Below the pieces are notes generated by a model. The model saw only the letters and a list, made by a program, of their open reading frames with translations. It searched no databases and was not told where the DNA came from. A DNA stretch of 64,000 nucleotides, from contig CM038914.1 of the NCBI GenBank assembly GCA_021904315.1, forward strand, positions 23,485,065 to 23,549,064, read 5' to 3'. Position numbers and translations under genes: made by a program. The DNA comes from Sphagnum magellanicum. Its lineage: Eukaryota > Streptophyta > Sphagnopsida > Sphagnales > Sphagnaceae. This document shows positions 12,001 through 22,567 of the stretch, piece after piece (the first letter of the stretch is position 1; each line of letters opens with the position of its first letter).

Positions 12001-12544
12001 TTCTCCTCCAAACTTTGATTAAGCTGACCATTTGAGCTCCAAAGAACACTAGTGTTTACATTCTAGAAAGAAAAATTATTGCTTTATCTTGCCCCCAAAA
12101 AAATTCTTTACATGTTTTCCTATCACAAAGACTTTCAGTCATTGTGAAAATCTCCATTCACACAGGGATTGTTCTTTTTGACAGAGGAAGTCCAAACAGA
12201 ATATCAAATTTGGCAGAGTAATTAGTACCTCGGGTATGTATCATTCCGCAATTCTAGTCCTTTGCAACAGTGGCTTGAAATTGCAGAATTTCATCACCTA
12301 GCAGGTATGATATTGATTTGAGATACATCTTGAACTCCAACCTTCTGTCAAAGGAATTATACATGTAATGTCACCTAAAGGGCAGCTGATCCAATTACAC
12401 ATCCAATTCGAAGTCTCTGATTGCTGAACCACCCTCCTGCTAATTGAACTCAAGCCTAAGTAAACACCTCCCTCTATGAACAACCAATTTAGAGTTCCAT
12501 TCAAAGATTGCTTGACATCCTTAAAGACATGTGCACCTATTAGT
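9091..12544. other. Duplicated non-coding tract downstream of ROCO A
   Basis: AT-rich and matched by 37676..41129. It contains the 3' flank of the ROCO gene. Small ORFs such as 10497..10718 (minus) and 11303..11539 (minus) are broken or shifted in the B copy or match no family, so no gene is called. Part of it (about 9640..9990) has a third, more diverged relative at about 30745..31095. Confidence 0.6.
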
Positions 12545-15500
12545 TTACAGCCCCGTTCCTCCACATGGAAGTCTTGCAAGTTGGCCAGTTTGTTCACCCT
12601 TCTTCAAATGTTCTTCACAAATCCATCCCACTTCTGCTATCTGCTCATCCTTGTATATCACCCTCTGCAACCCAAATTCTTTGAGAATAGATTTATCTTT
12701 CAAGAAGTCCACCAGCCATTGTTCTGCAGACTCTTTCTGTGCAGTTCTCACAGCTGAAGCTGCATCCATCACAAGTTCCTGAGGTGTAACAGTGGCCCAG
12801 TCTATTGGCAAATGTGATCCCACAGAGTCACTTACAGCTTTAGCATATGCTCTGCTAGGATTAGGCACCAGGTCGCCTATCCCCAAAGTGATGTGTGCTC
12901 CCACTTTAATAGCCAGGAAGACCCACTTCAGCCCTTCCACCACCAATCCATGGATCTCCTCCCATTCCTTCTCTTGAAGAATCACCTCACATCCATGCTT
13001 CCCCTGCACTTTGTGCACATGTGTCTTGTATTCACATAGAAGATGCAGTCGGAGAGCCTTCATTCCAGGCACAAACTTTGTTACCAACCTCTGCTTCATA
13101 CTGGCATCATTTTTAGTGAACAACACAATGCGTGGCACTTGGTGTTGTGAGGACTTCACGAAAAAATCAATGATGTGTTTAGTCATTGGACACAACCTTT
13201 CATCCAGATGCCTAATGTGTATGCTCAAATCCTCAATCTTCTGCAAAACTATGTCCTGGTGCGAAGACATTGGGTCTTGTGGTAAAGGACGTTGCACATT
13301 GTTTCGGTTGTCTCCTGAGCTGGGCACAAGGACTTTCGAACTTTCACCAGAAAACACGGGTTTGGGGAAGGTTGATTCCTGTGCTTCCAGGATTGATGAT
13401 GTCAATCCACCTAAGGGATTCATTGTGTGTTCATAACCCTTGGAATGTTGTAGGTCATGAAGTCGTCTTTCCACATCCTCTTTTTCCTTGCTTCCCAAGA
13501 GGTCCATGGCTGCTTCACAACTTGAATCAAGAATGACATGATCTCCTTCTTTCAATCGACTCCAAGTATGCTGGTAGGATCTCATTCTGGACCCAGAAGC
13601 CTCAATTGCACGCTTCAAATCTTCCACAAGGACTGCTTGATTTTGCCTTTGCATGAAGGACATTTGTTGCCTTACACACTCTGGGCGCACAATCCCCTCC
13701 ACAAGTAAGACACCTTGGCAGCCTCCTGAACTGACACAAAGTTCTTGAACATGTGTCATGACTTGCTCGTGAACAATCTGCAGAGCATCGTCAAAGCTCC
13801 TGGAGTTTGAGCGTACCAACACATCAATATGAGTACCCACATTCCCATGATATTCCAAAACAATCTCCACCCCATTAAACACGATGAGGATGAGGTCCTT
13901 CTCAAGGAAGTAATCAGCAGTCATGTGATTACTAGGTCCTAGAAACTTGTTGTGCAAAGAGACCTGTATACACAACCATGACAACATGTCAACAAACAAT
14001 ACGTTTTGCAAATCTTTTGATTCATTTCTATCCTTGTTCTACCTAAAAATTTCAGAAAATGCAAAGTTCCCAAAACATTATATCAGCATGGTGGATGCAT
14101 GGCTATGGGCATAATTATTAACAAGAACTTTTTTCCCTCAATATTATCAATGAAGTGACTTGGAAAAGATGCAAGGTGGTAGTCAAACCTGTAATCGACA
14201 AAATAAACCAGGAGGTATGAATGTGCACTTCTGATCATCACACTGAAGCCTCCGTCCAAAGTGTACGACTTTTGTAATGTTGGTTTGGAAATCACAGTTG
14301 CTTGTTGGCCAATGCCACAGACATCCAGACTCTCTGGCTAGAGTCGTGGGAATGAACAGACCATCATCAAGGGATCCAGGCTTTCTCTCGAAACACAACT
14401 CCAACCTCAACATGAGTTTCACCAAAGTCTCAGCTTTCACACTCTGCATACTTCCTCCATGACGACCAAGGTCACGAGAGGTCTTCAAAGAGTCATTCAG
14501 AATGGCTTCGAGGTATTCTCTTGTTGTAAAACCATCTGCTCGAGATCCCATGGAGCTGTGATCTTTGAATTTGTCATGACTCAGCCGGATTAGGTGGCCC
14601 ATGACCCCGTGACAAAACCAATGCAAATCCACCACAATGAAATCAAAATCATTGAAGAAGATGATATCTCCAGCGTCATGCAGACATTCTGCAACAGCTT
14701 TGCGCCTCTCCGTCACAAGCAGATATTCTGGACCAAAACCTTCAAGATATGTAGTCAAGCCTGGCACCTGTGCATCTTGGCAAAGGTCTGAGAATGTCTG
14801 CCAACTGATCAATGGACACTCCAGATGTTGCAATCTCCAATCTGCAAGGGCAAGCCTCATCACACTACACACCTCATAGACAGGTGGTAACTTCTCAAGT
14901 ATGGCCTGGGTGTTGTCTTGGATAAGACAAGTTATGGAATTTGAAGAATGAGAGGATGTTGCATTCACAGCCATGGGCTCGGGTGATAGATCTAATGCAT
15001 CACGAAAATTCCTCTGCAATTGTGAGACAATCCCCTTCGCCCAAGCAGCAAGCCCAGCAACTTTGTCAGCATGAGTCAAGACCACATGGACTTTCGGTTT
15101 GAAGGAGACAGACTTCCGGGTATTGGAAGCGATGAATCGAAGCCAATACTCCAACTCCTGAGAGACAACTTCAGGTTGTTTCTTTGCATCCATGTACACA
15201 CTGGTGAATGGGTTGCAGACAAGGAGAAATGAGGATGGGTTTCCTGTGTCGCTAAGATTGGGGAACATGAAGTCATGAAAGGCATGGTACTCTTCTTGAC
15301 CCCCCATATCCCAGATGGACAACCTTATTCCTGCATTGTTTTTCAAGCCACAGATCTCAATTCCACGTGTGCGTAGTGCAAGCTGAAGGCGTCCATGCCA
15401 TAATTTTTGAATGCTGTCATGAGATTTTATCATAAGATCTTTGCAAGGACTGAGAAAGGTTTTGCGAAACTTGCTGCCAGGTTCACTACAGCGGATGAGG

Positions 15501-18494
15501 ATCTTTCGCAATGTTGTCTTACCTGCAAGGATCCATTACCAACAAAATGCCAATTAGCTACATAGCATACACCATAAACTCCTCTGTGGCAAGGGAATTT
15601 CAAGCAGGAGAAAAACATGAAAACTACAAGGCTGTCCACATTGACTTCTCCTTATTGAGCTGTTATGTCTGCTTGCCATCAAAGTTCAAACTGTCATGTT
15701 ATTCTAGAGCCAGACTGCCATTCCCTTGCTACCATTCTCAAATCTATTACATGCTTTTGAATGTTAAAACTGTCACAGGTTATCTGCAAATCTGGAGGAT
15801 CTCAACAATTGGATTAAATCTAGAAATGCAGCCCAAGATGCAATTGCTGAAGAAGTTATGGAAGATTGTGCAGGTTAGAAAAGACTGCTTTGGGACAGGA
15901 AGAAAGGTTGGCCAACAGCCCTCCAAATTCTATGTGAGACAGAGCATGTGAAGAATCACACCAATTCCATGGCACATACCAGCATATGGACCACCACACA
16001 AGAACACTCTTGCAGCCTGTGCCTTGGCCAGTGGAAGCCCCCTCAAATATGACTGCATGTACTTCTCATTCTTTCGTAGTTGTTCTTTCACACCATACCA
16101 GATTGAAGAGTCTCCAAAATTGATATCTCTCAAAGTGAAATTCACTAAGAGGATATCCATAAGGATAGGAATAACCCTCTGAGTAAGTATCCCTTGACAA
16201 TCAGACAGGTCAAGGATTTCAAGGGATTTGTTCTCCTTCAAAGATTGTAATAATGCACACAGCTTCTCTTCCCTCATCTCTTCCCTCCGTTCATAGAAGT
16301 GTGGAGCTTTCACTGTGAGCTCTTTTAGTGTGGAATTTCTCTGTAATAACTTAGGTAAGATTTCTCCAAATATTGCATGAGACCAACTTCCTTTCACTCT
16401 GACACGTGGAAATACAAGAGTGAGCTTGCTAAGGTTGGCTTTTGCTCGCTGACCATCTTCCTCCACAATCAATCGTCTGACCAATGCTTGGAGCAATGCA
16501 CAACTGGGATCAATGTCCGCACAATGGTCCAAGGTTTCAACTGTGAGCTCTTTCAGGATCGAGCTTTGTAACACCTCATGGAAAAGAAGATCACATACTG
16601 CACCAGAGATTCTACCCCCCGAAATTGTCACATTGAGCTTAGCAATGTCCACATTTGCTTGCTGGCCATCTGAATCAGTAGTCAGTGGTCGGACCAATGT
16701 GACCTGATCTTGGAATCCCTCATCTGCAAGATTGAGTTGGGTAAAGGTGACATTGGCTTGTGGGCTGTCTGTATCCACAATCAGTGATCTGACCAATGCT
16801 CGAATCAATGTGCAACTGGGACTTCCTTCCACCATGTTGCCATAATGATTTGAGTTCTCAACAGTAAACTCTTTTAGGGTTGAGCTTTGTAGCACCTCAT
16901 GGAAAATAAGATCACATATTACAGCAGACATTCCACTGTTCGAAACCGTAACAATGAGCTTAGTAAGGTCCAAGTTTGCTTCCTGGGCATCATTATCCTC
17001 CCGTGGTGGTCTGACCAATACAACCTGATTTTGGAATGTCTCATCTGCAAGATTGAGTTTGGCAAGGGTAACATTTGCCTTCTGACCTTCTGGATCCCCA
17101 ATCAGTGTTCTGACCAATGCTTGTACCAGTGCACATCTGGGACTCCCATCTAGAACATCACAACAAGATTCTGAGATTTGAACTGTGAGCTCTTTTAGGG
17201 TTGAATTTCTTCGTAGGGTCTCAGGTAAAGTGTCAGCAAGCATTGCAGGAGACGCTTTGACATTTGCAAGATTGATTTTGGTAAGGGTGACATTAGCTTG
17301 TTGACCATCTTCATCTGCAACTAGTGGTCTGACCAATGCTTGGAGCAGTGCACTGAAGCATCTACCTTCCAACACATCACCATAATCATCCGAGGTCTCA
17401 AGTGTGAGCTCTTTTAGTCTTGAACTTTGTAGGACCTCCTGGTAGATAAGAGCAAATAATTCAACAGATGCTACTACTTCCCCCAAAACTGTAAAATTGA
17501 GTTTGGTAAGATCCACTTTCGCTCGTTGGCCATCTTGACCAGCAATCAGTGGTCGCACCAATACAACCTGACTAGAAACTCGGAATCCCTTAATTGCAAG
17601 TGTGAGTTTGGTGAGGTTGCCATCACCATCCACAATCAGTGGTCTGATCAATGCCCTTATCCATCTACAGCTAGGGTCTCCTTTCAACCAGTGGAGATAA
17701 TAGTCAAAGGCCATTTCAACTGTAAACTCTCTTAGTGTTGAACTTTGTAGTACCGCATGGCAGATATAAGCACATACTCCAATAGATATCCTAGCCCCCA
17801 AAAGTGCAAGATTGAGTTTGGTACAGTCCACATTTGCTTGCTGAACATCAAGATCCTTGGTCAGTGGTCGGACCAATTTAACCCAATCAGAATTGTAGTC
17901 ATTTTGAATCTGAATAGTTTGCAAACCTTTGTTACAATGTAGCATAATGGCAAATTCTTCTATTGCAACCTTCATCACAATGGCAACTTCCATTATCCTG
18001 TTTTCCCCTGTATTCATTGTCAACAATTGACTCTGGGAGGAAATATTGGTGTCAAAAGCTTGAGAAAGAGCTAAAACATCTGGTGCTCTTCCTGACAGTT
18101 GAATCTGTAAGGTCGACATGGTACTGTTGGTGCATAGAGCTTCACAAAGCTTGGTAAAACCCTCACCACAACTGCGAAACAAACCTGGGAATACAGAATC
18201 CAGCTTATTCGAAGGCCAAAGGTACTGCAAATGGGTGGATTCAACATTATGGCTGTCACCTATTCGCCTCATCAGCATCAGGTATTGTTCTGCGCTGATT
18301 CTGAAAAAAACTTCTGGCTGAGGAAATACAAGTTCAAACTTGTGTATGGTTTTATAGGACATGTCAAAGTAGTAACCATCAGAAGGAAGGCGAAATTTGA
18401 CCCTCAACTGACCTATGACAATATGGGGAGAGCTCAGAACATCAGACACAAGCGTATCTAAATTGGTGATCCATCTAGTGTCGGTACGTCCCAT
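12545..18494 (-). CDS. LRR-Roc-COR (ROCO) GTPase, TORNADO1-like, copy A
   Basis: I see three exons: 18494..15980, 15522..14189 and 13963..12545. Each intron has GT-AG ends and the phases fit (1, then 0), giving 1,755 residues with no internal stop. Exon 1 (residues 1-838) is an N-terminal region followed by about four leucine-rich modules (repeated KELTVE, LVRPL and KLNL texts) of ribonuclease-inhibitor style. The Roc GTPase has P-loop GGPYAGKT (about 833-840, split by intron 1), switch-II motif WDMGGQE (about 909-915) and THADK (about 988-992) in the G4 position. A COR-like region follows (about 1040-1250), then a 472-residue C-terminal domain I do not recognise. Angiosperm TORNADO1, a regulator of auxin-linked leaf and vein patterning, has the same LRR-Roc-COR plan at about 1,380 residues. 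Function here is inferred from architecture only; expression is unknown. Confidence 0.82.
13964..14188 (-). other. Intron 2 of ROCO A
   Basis: The donor after CRLQ is GTTTGA at 14188, the acceptor is TATACAG ending at 13964, and the phase is 0. The B copy (42767..42543) has the same junctions. Confidence 0.85.
15523..15979 (-). other. Intron 1 of ROCO A, inside the P-loop codon
   Basis: The donor is GTATGT at 15979 and the acceptor CTTGCAG ends at 15523. The exon ends G and resumes GT, so the glycine before the P-loop lysine is split (phase 1). The unit B intron (44548..44093) has the same junctions and almost the same length (457 against 456 bp). Confidence 0.88.
16300..17890 (-). repeat. 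Intragenic array of leucine-rich modules (ROCO A)
   Basis: Within exon 1, modules of roughly 110-170 codons recur. Each starts near an LVRPL motif, passes a KLN text, then an LQSSTLKELTVE-like leucine-rich segment and a second ALVRPL helix. I count about four in this copy and only one in copy B, whose module looks like a fusion of the first and last modules of A. The DNA repeats are visible as recurrent GTGAGCTCTTTTAG and GGTCTGACCAATG texts. Confidence 0.75.
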
Positions 18495-19816
18495 GTCGGG
18501 GTCTGGCCACGACTATCTACTAAGAGATTTCGGGTGTTTTTGAGGCAAAATCGCCAGACGGCTAGAGAGCTGGCTGGCTCTTTAGCCAAACTCACAGTAG
18601 CCTTAGCATTGTATTGCGTGTATAGGCCCTATTAGAGGTGTCTTCGCATGTGGTTTTTGCTGCCAGTTGAGGCAGCATGTTGCCATAAGGCTATTTGTCA
18701 GAATCCATTTAGAAAAAACACTGATCTACACCACGGCAACTCCCTTGCCATAACTAACGTGGACCGATTCCGCCTAGGCAGACCATGAGAGTACACTAAT
18801 GCAGTAAGGGTCGTTCAAGAACTCCACACCTTGACAATATCACGGCCGCTGCAACTGTACATCACCCCAGAACTCCTATTTCGATGTTGAACATTGCATC
18901 ATGGTACATAGCTTGCAGAAATACGATAGTGCTTGCAGGAGCTCTGCCCCAATTGCAGATCTTACTTTCCACTTCATGTATGGTTACTTGTCATTGTGGA
19001 GGGATCCACTCCTATTCCGAATTAGGAAGTTGTGATCCCAACAACTCTCTCGACGCATCCTGCTGCTATTACTGCCCACACGCCTCTTTCAGTCTGCCAC
19101 CCCCTGTCCGTTCATCTCACTGGCTACTGCGAAAAAACAGTCTTCGTCACTCAGAACCTTGGACCGGAGAGTCTTGAGCCCTCGAGGTGGATACAAGCTC
19201 GACCTTCTTGTAGCTTTTATCCACACGTGATGGATAGAGCTACAAAGCCCTGCAGACACCAATCATCACAAATTCATAACAAAAACAACCATAATCTTAT
19301 ACATGTGTACTGAATTACTGACCATCATAATTTCTAGTCTGCAAAATGCAATTCGTTTTCACCAGTCACCAAAGATCATGCCTTTTTAGAAACTTCTCAT
19401 ACCAACGAAGTCCTGTAAATGGGCAAACAAAATATTCAGTAATATATTTCAGTTTTTGGTGTTAACACCTGAATTAAGATGTCGTTCCAAAACTAATCGA
19501 TAGCTCCAGTTTGTAGGCATCTTCTCCTATCTTCTCCACACCCCTCTTCCCGGTGCAACTTCATGACTGTTCATCTCACTGTTACTGCAAAAAAATGGCT
19601 TTGTCAAACAGATTCGTGGAGCACATCCGATTGAGTGCCTTGAGTCTTTTTTTCTTCTTGAGTCTCTCGAGATGGATACAACCTTGAACTCCCGGACCTT
19701 CGAGAATCCGGAGTGGGGTCTGCAGGTCTTTTGCATGAGCTTTTTCAATCGTGAAAGAAAGCTGGATGTCGGCTTCGTCTTGGACTTTGTGGACTCCGAA
19801 GAGAAAGTACCTTAGG
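18495..19816. other. 5' flank of ROCO A
   Basis: Presumed promoter and upstream region on the minus strand, similar to 45927..46735. The first ~700 bp are collinear with unit B, which suggests shared promoter sequence. Further up, A has an internal partial duplication (about 19090..19200 resembles 19560..19680, both with CTCGAGRTGGATACAA text) that B lacks. No TATA box could be assigned with confidence. Confidence 0.5.
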
Positions 19817-19839
19817 AAACGAGTGGGTGCCCGTGACCT

Positions 19840-20520
19840 TCGGCCACTGTGATCATCTAGCCGGACGGATATTTCATCCATCCCCTTAATCGAGACGGAC
19901 AGTAGCTAAAAGAAAAAAAGCTTCCCCAAAATCCATCTCGTCATCAAGCCGGACGTACATTTCATCCATCCCTTTAATTGGGACGGACAATTTTTATTTT
20001 TATGTGTTTTCTATTATTATTATTATTTTGTGATCATCCAGTCGAACGGACATTTCATCCATCCTCTTAATCGGGACGGACAGTAGCTAAAAGAAAAAAA
20101 GTTTCCCCAAAATCCATCCCGTCATCAAGCCGGACGTACATTTCATCCATCCCATTAATTGGGACGGACAGTAGCTAAAAGAAAAAAAAGGTAGTCTTGG
20201 TCAATACAAAAAAAAAAAAAAAAAAAAATTGATTCTGGGCTGTCCAAGGCCTAAATATTTTTTTTCTGGTCTTCCCCTAAATCCGTTCCATCATCAAGCC
20301 GGACGGACATTTCATCCATCCCCTTAATTGGGACGAACAGTAGCTAAAAGAAAAAAAAGGTAGTCTTGGTCAATCAAAAAATAAATAAATTGACTCTGGG
20401 CTGTCCAAGGCCTAAATATTTTTTTCTGGTCTTCCCCTAAATCTGTCATCAAGCCAGACGGACATTTCATCCGCCCCCTTAATCGGGACGGACAGTAGCT
20501 AAAAGAAAAAAAAGGTAGTC
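19840..20520. repeat. Minisatellite, GGACGGACAGTAGCTAAAAG units
   Basis: About five to six repeats contain CATTTCATCCATCC, then TTAATYGGGACGGACAGTAG, then CTAAAAGAAAAAAA. Later units add a GGTAGTCTTGGTCAAT segment and a CTGGGCTGTCCAAGGCC segment, so period length alternates. Poly-A runs occur between units (near 20208..20228). Confidence 0.85.
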
Positions 20521-20545
20521 TTTAATTTTTTAGAAACTTTTAACT

Positions 20546-20622
20546 GGCCGCCCTGCCCTGCCCCCGCCCTGCCCTGCCCCTGCCCTGTCCTGTCCAGCCC
20601 ATGCCCTGCCCTGCGCTGTTTG
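20546..20622. repeat. CCCTG-rich simple repeat
   Basis: A short array of CCCTG, GCCCTGCCC and GTCCTGTCC variants, strongly C-rich on the plus strand, inside the Helitron-like element. Confidence 0.85.
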
Positions 20623-20753
20623 TCGTGACAGACAGACAGACACCTCGGTTCAGGTCCTCGAAGATTTTGAGGACCTCGCTCATTTCAGGACCTCGTCTTG
20701 TTTTTGTCGTGACAGACAGACGGACACACATGTAGCTTTTATATATAAGATAA

Positions 20754-21291
20754 CTAGTTGGTAAACCCATTTTGCAAGCAAAATGATCAGGGGAAAAGTT
20801 TTATCAGGAGGTAGAAAGAAAAGAAACGAAAGAAAAAAGGAAAATCTCCCGGAAAAAGGAAAACCCTAAACCCGGACACACCCAAGAGGATACCCATTAC
20901 ACTGAGTGATACCCTGACACTGAGGGATACCCATTACACTGGGTGATATCCATTACGGACACACCCAAGAGGATACCCATTACACTTAGTGACACCCTGA
21001 CACTAAGTGATACCCATTACACTGAGTGATACCGATACCCTGAGTGACTTTTCCTCTCACCGAAAGTTCTCACAACCCACCCAAGAGTTTACCCATTGCA
21101 CTGAGGGACCCTGTTTTCCTCACAAACAAACCAGACGCTGAGTGATACCCATCACACTGAGTGATTTTTCCTGACACTGAGTGATACCCATTACCCTGAG
21201 TTTTCCAGCCAATAGGATATCGGACTGAGTTCCAGCCAATAGGATATCGGACGGACGGACGGACACACACCGATTCTTTTATATAAGTAGA
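20754..21291 (-). mobile_element. Short Helitron, 538 bp
   Basis: On the minus strand it starts TCTACTTATATAAAAGAA at 21291 directly after A. It ends in the hairpin CATTTTGCTTGCAAAATG followed by GGTTTACCAACTAG at 20754, directly before T. A TC start, an 8-bp hairpin and CTAG end, and an A/T target without duplication are the Helitron signature. The inside is a minisatellite. It sits 3 bp from the 5' end of the neighbouring Helitron-like element, in the same orientation. Confidence 0.8.
20885..21200. repeat. ~19-bp minisatellite, GATACCCATTACACTGAGT
   Basis: Many degenerate copies of GATACCCATTACACTGAGT and GACACTGAGTGATACC, interrupted by CACACCCAAGAGGATACCC. They fill most of the short Helitron and have no coding character. 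Confidence 0.85.
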
Positions 21292-21296
21292 TACAG

Positions 21297-21750
21297 GGAT
21301 TCCAAAGGTGCGCACATTAGCATTAAAATAATAAATAGATCAGTTACCTCCAGAGGTAAGACACATGGAGCAAAGTTCACAAAGGATCCAAAGCCTTTGG
21401 CGGTTCCCAAACAAAGGGTCCACATTGGGATTAACTTTGGCGGCGCCGGGGGAAAAGGTTCGCTTCGGGAATACCTTCGGCAGTGCCGAGGGAAGAGGTT
21501 CACCTTACGAATTTCTTTGGCAGGTATGTACTCCAAAGTCAAAGTGCCTTAGGCTTTAAAAGAATCCTGGAAGCACATTAGGATAAAAATAATAATTGGA
21601 CCAGTGACGTAGAGATAAGACACATGGAACGAAGTTTACAGAGGAGGCAAAGTCTTTGGCCGCGGGGGCAAGAGGTTCACTTTGGGAATACTTTGGTGGC
21701 GCCCAAGGGAAAGAGGATCACTTTAGGAATTTGTTTTTTGGGGGCAGTGG
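21297..21750. repeat. Two diverged ~200-260-bp direct repeats
   Basis: The text RTAAGACACATGGARCRAAGTT and a following GGTTCRCTTYGGGAATA recur at 21355..21480 and 21612..21700. The same pair lies at 46790..46870 and 47035..47110 in unit B, so the doubling is older than the segmental duplication. Confidence 0.75.
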
Positions 21751-21756
21751 GTAGGC

Positions 21757-21765
21757 GAGGCAGGG
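21757..21765. repeat. 9-bp target duplication, left of MULE
   Basis: GAGGCAGGG here and GAGGTAGGG at 27924..27932 match at 8 of 9 positions, differing by a C/T change. Confidence 0.8.
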
Positions 21766-21845
21766 GCGAGACACTAAATACCTCCTAACGAGCTCTGTCC
21801 AGCGCAGTGTCAGGACTCCTGACCCACCGCCGGACTTGACCCCAG
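21766..21845 (+). repeat. Left TIR of MULE
   Basis: Pairs with 27840..27923 on the opposite strand. Shared stretches include CTAAATACC, GAGCTCT and, after a small gap, GACTTGACC. Confidence 0.8.
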
Positions 21846-22567
21846 TCCCAGAGCCGGGCCCTCCGTGTGCCGTCAGCAGAACATGCCAAGCGTCGTCAAC
21901 TGTCCGACGCTCCCTTCATCATCGACTGCAGGACATCCAACACGGTTGACTCCCTGTTGCGCTTTCTGCCATCGGCTACAACAAACTTTTGCTCTTCAGT
22001 ATAAAGCTCTACCCGCCTAGAGATGGATTCTGAAATGATGGCTAATTTTAGCAGATTGCAGATAAAGTCCATGGCATGCCAAAGACCAAACATTGCAGCA
22101 ACCCAAACCTTTTGCAGGTAGCCACAATTTTTTTCAGGTTTTGGCTCTTCTTTTGATGCTTCAAAATGTGAAGTTTTAATATGTTACTGGAACGATGGCA
22201 TGTGCATGTAGCTTTGTTCTTTTTCATCTTAGCTAATGTTTCAATTCTCTCAAGTCTACTCTAGGTTTTGCAGAAGTTTTGGGTTGCATCCTTGCTTCTA
22301 AAACTTTTGGATAATTGTCTCCTTGATTCTAAAATCCAATGTCAATTCTACATCTACCCCCTATTTGCATGTTTGGGTTTTTCATCTTCCAAGTGCCATT
22401 TCAACTCTCTGTTAATTTATGTTGTCCGAAGAAGTGGGGTTCAACTTTTGTAATGGCACACCCATAGTGCAATGTGGTCTTTGATGATGGTGGAATCCCA
22501 CATATTTTTAAAGATACACCTTTCATTCCCTCTAGAGAAGTGAATTTGCTGTAAGCATTGAAGGCAA

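Larger units (their letters stand above)
19817..20750 (-). mobile_element. Helitron-like non-autonomous element with internal minisatellite
   Basis: On the minus strand the 5' end reads TCTTATATATAAAAGC after an A, as expected for Helitrons (start TC, inserted in AT). It shares the following GTGTGTCCGTC text with the neighbouring element. The body is mostly tandem repeats. The 3' end is not firm: the left edge is placed where homology to unit B (46736) stops, and CTAA near there is a possible CTRR end. No Rep/helicase coding was seen. Unit B is empty at this site. Confidence 0.5.

Noticed and set aside
12298-12597. Minus-strand ORF overlapping the ROCO A end
   Set aside because: Another frame over the gene's last codons and 3' flank. 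The stop at 12545 is shared by both copies, so no extra exon is needed.
20540-20770. ORF rich in Gly/Gln/Arg
   Set aside because: A product of the CCCTG simple repeat.
19840-21200. Possible CRISPR-like array
   Set aside because: The units are directly adjacent and degenerate with no unique spacers, in a plant genome; this is minisatellite DNA inside Helitron-type elements.
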